A DNA stretch of 64,000 bases from Frateuria terrea (GTDB lineage: Bacteria > Pseudomonadota > Gammaproteobacteria > Xanthomonadales > Rhodanobacteraceae), in NCBI RefSeq assembly GCF_900115705.1, contig NZ_FOXL01000003.1, positions 248,001-312,000 on the forward strand. Reading direction: 5' to 3'. Shown in pieces: positions 62,797 through 64,000 of this stretch. The position numbers and the translations under genes are program-made. Under the pieces are notes generated by a model that was not told the origin of the DNA, did no database searches, and saw nothing but the letters and a program-made list of their open reading frames with translations. Positions within the stretch are counted from its first letter, which is position 1. The number at the start of each line of letters is the position of its first letter.

Positions 62797-63804
62797 ATGA
62801 CAAGCCAACTGCTCGACCCCGGCTACGCCCTCACCCTGCGCCCGATGCGCTATCCGGCTTTCTACGAGATGTACCGCGCCGCCATCCGCAACACCTGGAC
62901 GGTGGACGAGGTCGACTTCACGCCCGACCTCAACGACCTCAACGACAAGATGAGCCCCGCCGAGCGCCACCTGATCCAGCGCCTGGTCGCCTTCTTCGCC
63001 ACCGGCGACACTATCGTGGCCAACAACCTGGTGCTCAACCTCTACCAGCACGTCAACGCGCCCGAAGCGCGCATGTACCTCTCGCGCCAGCTCTACGAGG
63101 AAGCGCTGCACGTGCAGTTCTACCTGACCCTGCTGGACACCTACATCCCCGATCCGGGTGAGCGGCACAAGGCGTTCGTCGCGATCGAGGCGATTCCGTC
63201 GATCCGCGCGAAGGGCGAGTTCTGTTTCAAGTGGATCGACTCGATCCAGCACCTGCGCCACCTGGGGAACCGCGAGCAACGGCGGCAGTTCCTGCTCAAC
63301 CTGATCTGCTTCGCCGCCTGCATCGAGGGCCTGTTCTTCTATGCCGCCTTCGCCTACGTCTACTACCTGCGCTCACGCGGCCTGTTGCACGGCCTGGCCT
63401 CGGGCACCAACTGGGTGTTCCGCGACGAGAGCGGGCACATGGCGTTCGCCTTCGAAGTGGTGCGCACGGTCCGCGCCGAGGAACCCGAATTGTTCGACGA
63501 CGCGCTGCACGCTCAGGTGGGGCAGATGCTGGACGAGGCGATCGCCTGCGAGACGCAATTCGCGCAGGACGTGCTCTCCGGCGGCGTGGCGGGGTTGTCG
63601 GTGAAGGACATGCGCCAGTACCTCCAATACTGCGCCGACCAACGCCTGGCTCAGCTGGAGCTGCCGAAGAAGTATGGCGCCTCCAACCCGTTCGACTTCA
63701 TGGACCTGCAGGACGTGCAGGAGATCACCAACTTTTTCGAGCGGCGCGTGTCGGCCTACCAGGTCGGCGTCCAGGGCGAGGTGGCGTTCGACATCGCGTT
63801 CTGA
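62797..63804 (+). CDS. nrdB: Class Ia ribonucleoside-diphosphate reductase beta subunit
   Basis: This 335-residue ferritin-like radical-generating subunit shows RLVAFFATGDTIVANNL, then YEEALHVQFYL (Glu and His ligands with Tyr four residues after His, the radical Tyr position). EGLFFYAAFAYVYYL and RDESGHMAFAFE supply the second Glu/His set. It oxidises the NrdA cysteine via a diiron-tyrosyl centre. It is shorter than E. coli NrdB (376 aa), as in many Xanthomonadales. Separated from nrdA by the KTSC gene and REP repeats. Confidence 0.94.
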   Translation: MTSQLLDPGYALTLRPMRYPAFYEMYRAAIRNTWTVDEVDFTPDLNDLNDKMSPAERHLIQRLVAFFATGDTIVANNLVLNLYQHVNAPEARMYLSRQLYEEALHVQFYLTLLDTYIPDPGERHKAFVAIEAIPSIRAKGEFCFKWIDSIQHLRHLGNREQRRQFLLNLICFAACIEGLFFYAAFAYVYYLRSRGLLHGLASGTNWVFRDESGHMAFAFEVVRTVRAEEPELFDDALHAQVGQMLDEAIACETQFAQDVLSGGVAGLSVKDMRQYLQYCADQRLAQLELPKKYGASNPFDFMDLQDVQEITNFFERRVSAYQVGVQGEVAFDIAF

Positions 63805-63834
63805 GACGCTGACCGCCCCCGTCGCGAGTAACCG

Positions 63835-64000
63835 ATGAGCCTGGCCGACGCCACCGTGCTGTTCGACAGCCCGCTGCTGCGGATCACCGGCGTCGAATGC
63901 CGGCACCCGCGCGGCGGCTGCAGCTGCGAGCGCGGCGATGAGCGTACCCATCTGGCGCTGCTGCGCCGCGGCGGCTTTGGCTACCACCTGCGCAACACGA
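63835..64000 (+). CDS. Probable AraC-type regulator (3' truncated)
   Basis: Only the first ~55 residues are present: MSLADATVLFDSPLLRITGV, ECRHPRGGCSCERGDE, then THLALLRRGGFGYHLRNT. This resembles the ligand-side N-terminus of a group of AraC-family regulators (v.CR...g.c..E......l.l.rrG.f..h). The HTH would lie beyond the window, so the call is tentative. It starts 30 bases after nrdB. Confidence 0.4.
   Translation, partial: MSLADATVLFDSPLLRITGVECRHPRGGCSCERGDERTHLALLRRGGFGYHLRNT

Overview
The window is high-GC, densely coded DNA of a gammaproteobacterium. The gene set (TtcA, DbpA, RluF, RdgC, UbiE, ZapE, class Ia NrdAB, Csu-type fimbriae) and many short palindromic REP-like intergenic repeats point to Xanthomonadales, most likely Rhodanobacteraceae (Rhodanobacter/Dyella/Luteibacter type). 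This placement rests on family knowledge, not on a database search. No rRNA, tRNA, CRISPR array, insertion sequence or prophage is visible. It reads as ordinary chromosome with a fimbrial operon and some envelope accessory genes.

Layout. 1-5 kb: a truncated soluble lytic transglycosylase, the CCA-adding enzyme and an LtaS-like sulfatase-fold membrane transferase. 5.2-10.3 kb (minus strand): an apparent operon of a membrane protein, a small XRE regulator, two small envelope proteins, a secreted S33 hydrolase and a NatAB-type ABC exporter, with two dyad operators around its promoter. 10.4-15.8 kb: an archaic chaperone-usher (Csu-like) fimbrial operon behind a near-consensus sigma-54 promoter, with an extra spore-coat-U gene converging on it. 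16-24 kb: ferredoxin reductase, YadGH-type ABC transporter, RluF, DbpA, a SufR-like regulator with its exported partner, and an M28 peptidase. 24-28 kb (minus): sugar-nucleotide genes (galE, manC/xanB, a GDP-fucose-synthase-like protein lacking its catalytic Tyr and Lys, Wzb-like phosphatase). 28-38 kb: YgjP protease, RdgC, TyrB, TtcA, small genes, a MarR-controlled AaeXAB-like efflux set and UbiE. 38-43 kb: a decayed TMEM175 gene, GST, cupin, EamA exporter with divergent Lrp regulator, and a secreted AcpA-type phosphatase. 43-51.6 kb: an MdtABC-type RND pump whose two permease genes are separated by about 590 bp of repeat-bearing DNA. 51.8-59 kb: cytochrome c, AcpH-like esterase, hydrolase, ZapE, a GAF/degenerate-GGDEF/EAL phosphodiesterase coupled to a hemerythrin, a DUF421 protein and a short-chain dehydrogenase. 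59.4-64 kb: class Ia ribonucleotide reductase nrdA-KTSC-nrdB behind a NrdR-box pair and a cobalamin riboswitch, then the start of a possible AraC-type regulator.

The most informative content is regulatory. It comprises the sigma-54 promoter and upstream dyad of the fimbrial operon, the stacked NrdR plus B12-riboswitch control of nrdAB, a perfect double met-box (AGACGTCT twice) in the promoter spacer of tyrB, and well-placed operators for the XRE and MarR units. I did not find a clearly new multi-gene system such as a defence island or novel biosynthetic cluster. The best candidates for new biology are the active-site-less GDP-fucose-synthase-like protein, the hemerythrin-phosphodiesterase pair, and the SufR-like regulator with its secreted helical partner.
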